A stretch of 44,466 bases of DNA from Liolophura sinensis (Eukaryota; Mollusca; Polyplacophora; Chitonida; Chitonidae): NCBI RefSeq assembly GCF_032854445.1, contig NW_027018305.1, positions 1 to 44,466 on the forward strand. Reading direction: 5' to 3'. Below are positions 42,833 to 44,466 of the stretch, piece after piece (the first letter of the stretch is position 1; every line of letters begins with the position of its first letter). Made by a program: the position numbers and the translations under genes. The notes beneath the pieces are model-generated. The model had not been told where the DNA came from. It saw nothing but the letters and a program-made list of their open reading frames with translations, and ran no database searches.

Positions 42833-44466
42833 ATGCGGAATTGAGCCAGGCATCGGCAGCTGTTGAAAAATTGCAAATATCCCTGGTTTCCATGGAGTAA
42901 GAGCCGTTGCTGTGCACGTGATTATGACATAAATGATCATTCAATTGTCACTACAGCCAAAAGTATTGGTCGGAGAGCAACGCGGATTGCGCCATTCGAT
43001 TTGTGGTCACAAAATACGTCGGATTAGCCTCTTACCAGCAGCACTGGAACAATTTTTCCAATTTTGCATTTTGCCCTGGTCTTTTGTTAATTGAAATCGG
43101 CTACAGTGTACTATGTACCATCGCGACTGGTCATTACTATATTCAACTTTTCATTATAAGTTATGTGCCCTTCGGTAGCCCAGAAGACCTGAATCTTTGG
43201 CTCAGCCCACCTTAACTCACCCAGCAATTGCCTTACTTCTAAGTGCAAGCCAATCTCAATGTCTTTATCTACGTGTAGAAAAACCACACCATTTGTACGT
43301 GAAAAACACAAGGTACTTGATACAGTCTGCTGTAAAAAGTACAACTGAACACTGACCCACTTCAGTAAGGTGCCAAAAGATGCGGAATTGAGCCAGGCAT
43401 CGGCAGCTGTTGACAAATTGCAAATTTCCCTGGTTTCCATGGAGTAAGAGCCGTTGCTGTGCACGTGATTATGACATAAATGATCATTCAATTGTCACTA
43501 CCAAAAGTATTGGTCGGAGAGCAACGCGGTTTGCACCATTCGATTTCTCGTCACAAAATACGTCGGATTAGCCTCTTACCAGCATCACTGGAAACAGTTT
43601 TTCCACTTTTGCATTTTTGCCTGGTCTTTTTGTTAATTGAAATCGGCTACACTGTACTCTGTACCATCGCGACTGGTCATTACTATATTCAACTTTTGAC
43701 TATATGTTATGTGCCCTTCGGTAGCCCAGAAGACCTGAAATCTTTGGGCTAAAGCCCATTTAACTCACCAGCAATTGCCTTACTTCTAAGTGCAAGACAA
43801 TCTCAATGTGTTTATCTACGTGTAGAAAAACCCACACCATTTGTACATGAAAAACACAAGGTACTTGATACAGTCTGCTGTAAAAAGTACAACTGAACAC
43901 TGACCCACTTCAGTAAGGTGCCAAAAGATGCGGAATTGAGCCAGGCATCGGCAGCTGTTGAAAAATTGCAAATTGCTCTGGTTTCCATGGAGTAAGAGCC
44001 GTTGCTGTGCACGTGATTATGACATAAATGATCATTCAATTGTCACTACCAAAAGTATTGGTCCGCAGAGCAACGCGGTTTGCACCATTCGATTTCTCGT
44101 CGGAAAATACGTCGGATTAGCTTCTTACCAGCAATCACTAGAACAGTTTTTCCAATTTTGCATTTTTGCCTGGTCTTTTTGTAATTGAAATCGGCTACAC
44201 TGGTACTATGTACCATCGCGACTGGTCATTACTATATTCAACTTTTGACTATAAGTTATGTGCCCTTCGGTAGCCCAGAAGACCTGAAATCTTTGGCCAA
44301 GCCCATTTAACTCACCCAGCAATTGTCTTACTTCTAAGTCCAAGACAATCTCAATGTCTTTATCTACGTGTAGAAAAACCAGACCATTTGTACATAAAAA
44401 ACACAAGGTACTTGATACAGTCTGCTGTAAAAAGTTACAACTGACCACAGACCCACATGGAATAAG
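42833..44466 (+). repeat. Indel-rich terminal B monomers 78-80
   Basis: Three units hold many one-base indels, for example CCAAAAAGATGC (42,828), ATTTTGCCCTGG (43,069), GTCTTTTGTTAATT (43,079), TTTGGCTCAGCCCACC (43,196), GGAAACAG (43,591), GCTAAAGCCC (43,748), CTCACCAGC (43,765), AAAACCCACACC (43,827), GGTCCGCAGAGC (44,060), CTTTTTGTAATTG (44,175), CACTGGTAC (44,198), AAAAAGTTACAAC (44,431) and ATGGAATAAG (44,457). A 3-bp deletion (CACTACCAAAAG) is shared by units 43380 and 43928, so at least part of the variation is genuine. The array continues beyond the window. Confidence 0.85.

Larger units (their letters stand above)
1..44466 (+). repeat. Satellite DNA array, 548-549 bp monomer, about 81 units
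   Basis: The same monomer recurs head to tail over the whole window. Using the ATG of the GCCAAAAGATGCG motif (or its variants) as phase mark, units start at 44, 592, 1140, 1688, 2236, 2784, 3331, 3880, 4427, 4974, 5523, 6072, 6621, 7170, 7719, 8268, 8817, 9366, 9915, 10464, 11013, 11562, 12110, 12659, 13208, 13757, 14308, 14858, 15407, 15956, 16505, 17053, 17604, 18153, 18703, 19704, 20405, 20956, 21419, 21968, 22518, 23066, 23616, 24164, 24713, 25262, 25811, 26360, 26909, 27458, 28008, 28557, 29107, 29656, 30206, 30754, 31304, 31853, 32404, 32953, 33501, 34053, 34602, 35143, 35692, 36241, 36789, 37339, 37888, 38438, 38988, 39537, 40086, 40635, 41185, 41734, 42283, 42833, 43380 and 43928. 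Most intervals are 548-550 bp; the large exceptions (1001, 701, 463, 541) are separate entries. Family unrecognised; function not inferred. Confidence 0.99.
5331..44466 (+). repeat. Subfamily B sub-array (549-bp monomers)
   Basis: All units from here to the end share GCGGAATTG, CATCGGCAG or TATCGGCAG, TTTTGCATTTTTG, CTACACTGTACTCTGTAC (or CTATGTACC) and TCTACGTGTAG. Two common haplotypes alternate: GGTTTGCACC with CCAGCAGCACTGG and GAAATCGG, and GGATTGCACC with CTAGTAGCACTGG and GAAACCGG. The markers are partly linked and partly recombined, so many units are mosaics. Confidence 0.92.

Noticed and set aside
44-44448. Recurring open frames of 60-149 codons on both strands as genes
   Set aside because: They recur once per monomer in the same phase on both strands, start at arbitrary ATG or GTG codons, are stopped by fixed TAG/TAA triplets of the monomer, and are broken or extended by random indels. 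Amino-acid content resembles no family I know. Their persistence follows from the 549-bp period being divisible by three.
1-44466. CRISPR array
   Set aside because: There are no short repeats alternating with unique spacers; the full 549-bp unit repeats and there is no unique spacer sequence.
1-44466. rDNA spacer, 5S, tRNA or snRNA gene cluster
   Set aside because: No conserved rRNA, 5S, snRNA or tRNA cloverleaf sequence was recognised in the monomer. The ATTCGATTTC string resembles a Pol III B box only weakly, and no suitable A box precedes it.
1-44466. CENP-B box
   Set aside because: No site fitting the NTTCGNNNNANNCGGGN core was found on either strand of the A or B monomer by eye. TTCGATTTCTCG and TTCGGTAGCCC fail at the CGGG half.
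1-44466. Transposable-element origin (LTR, LINE, DNA transposon)
   Set aside because: No terminal inverted or direct repeats, target-site duplication, reverse transcriptase, integrase or transposase motif can be seen. The short poly(A) tract is internal and variable rather than a retroposon tail.
1-44466. Telomeric repeat or telomere-linked tract
   Set aside because: No runs of TTAGGG, TTAGG, TTTAGGG or related short repeats occur.

Overview
The whole window is one uninterrupted tandem satellite array. A monomer of 548-549 bp is repeated head to tail, all on one strand, about 81 times, and nothing unrelated to the monomer is visible anywhere. The array is cut at both ends: the window opens 43 bp before the first phase mark and closes about 10 bp before the next one is due. 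I see no gene, RNA gene, transposon, rRNA, tRNA, CRISPR array or telomere repeat. An array this long and gene-free, with higher-order repeat (HOR) structure, points to a eukaryotic nuclear genome, most plausibly centromeric, pericentromeric, subtelomeric or other heterochromatin. I do not recognise the family and will not name a species.

Layout. (1) 1 to about 5,290: subfamily A, ten 548-bp units with a 4-unit pattern a-b-c-d. (2) About 5,260-5,330: the A/B switch, inside one monomer. (3) 5.3-16.5 kb: subfamily B, 549 bp, with local repeats of 2 units (1,097-1,098 bp) and 3 units (1,650 bp). (4) 16.5-22 kb: B units carrying an expanded poly(A) tract and the only gross rearrangements in the window: two copies of a 289-bp deletion derivative (19.2-19.5 kb) and a 1.2-kb segment re-inserted out of register (20,187-21,388). 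(5) 22.0-27.5 kb: an almost perfect 1,098-bp dimer duplication, then a linked-variant subfamily. (6) 28.0-33.5 kb: dimer and tetramer HORs (about 1,099 and 2,197 bp). (7) 33.5-37 kb: mosaic units, one sharing markers with a unit 16 monomers upstream. (8) 37.0-40.3 kb: a 3-unit, 1,649-bp HOR. (9) 40.3-42.8 kb: ordinary units. (10) 42.8-44.5 kb: units rich in one-base indels.

The interest lies in array dynamics. HORs of several sizes succeed one another, subfamily limits fall inside monomers, and two of the rearrangement junctions lie at or beside a conserved cluster of short inverted repeats. Every monomer also carries conserved short motifs (a CACGTG core, a TGTAC/GTACA hairpin, an NcoI site) that could be functional or simply inherited by homogenisation. 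All comparisons were made by eye; no alignment or database search was run.
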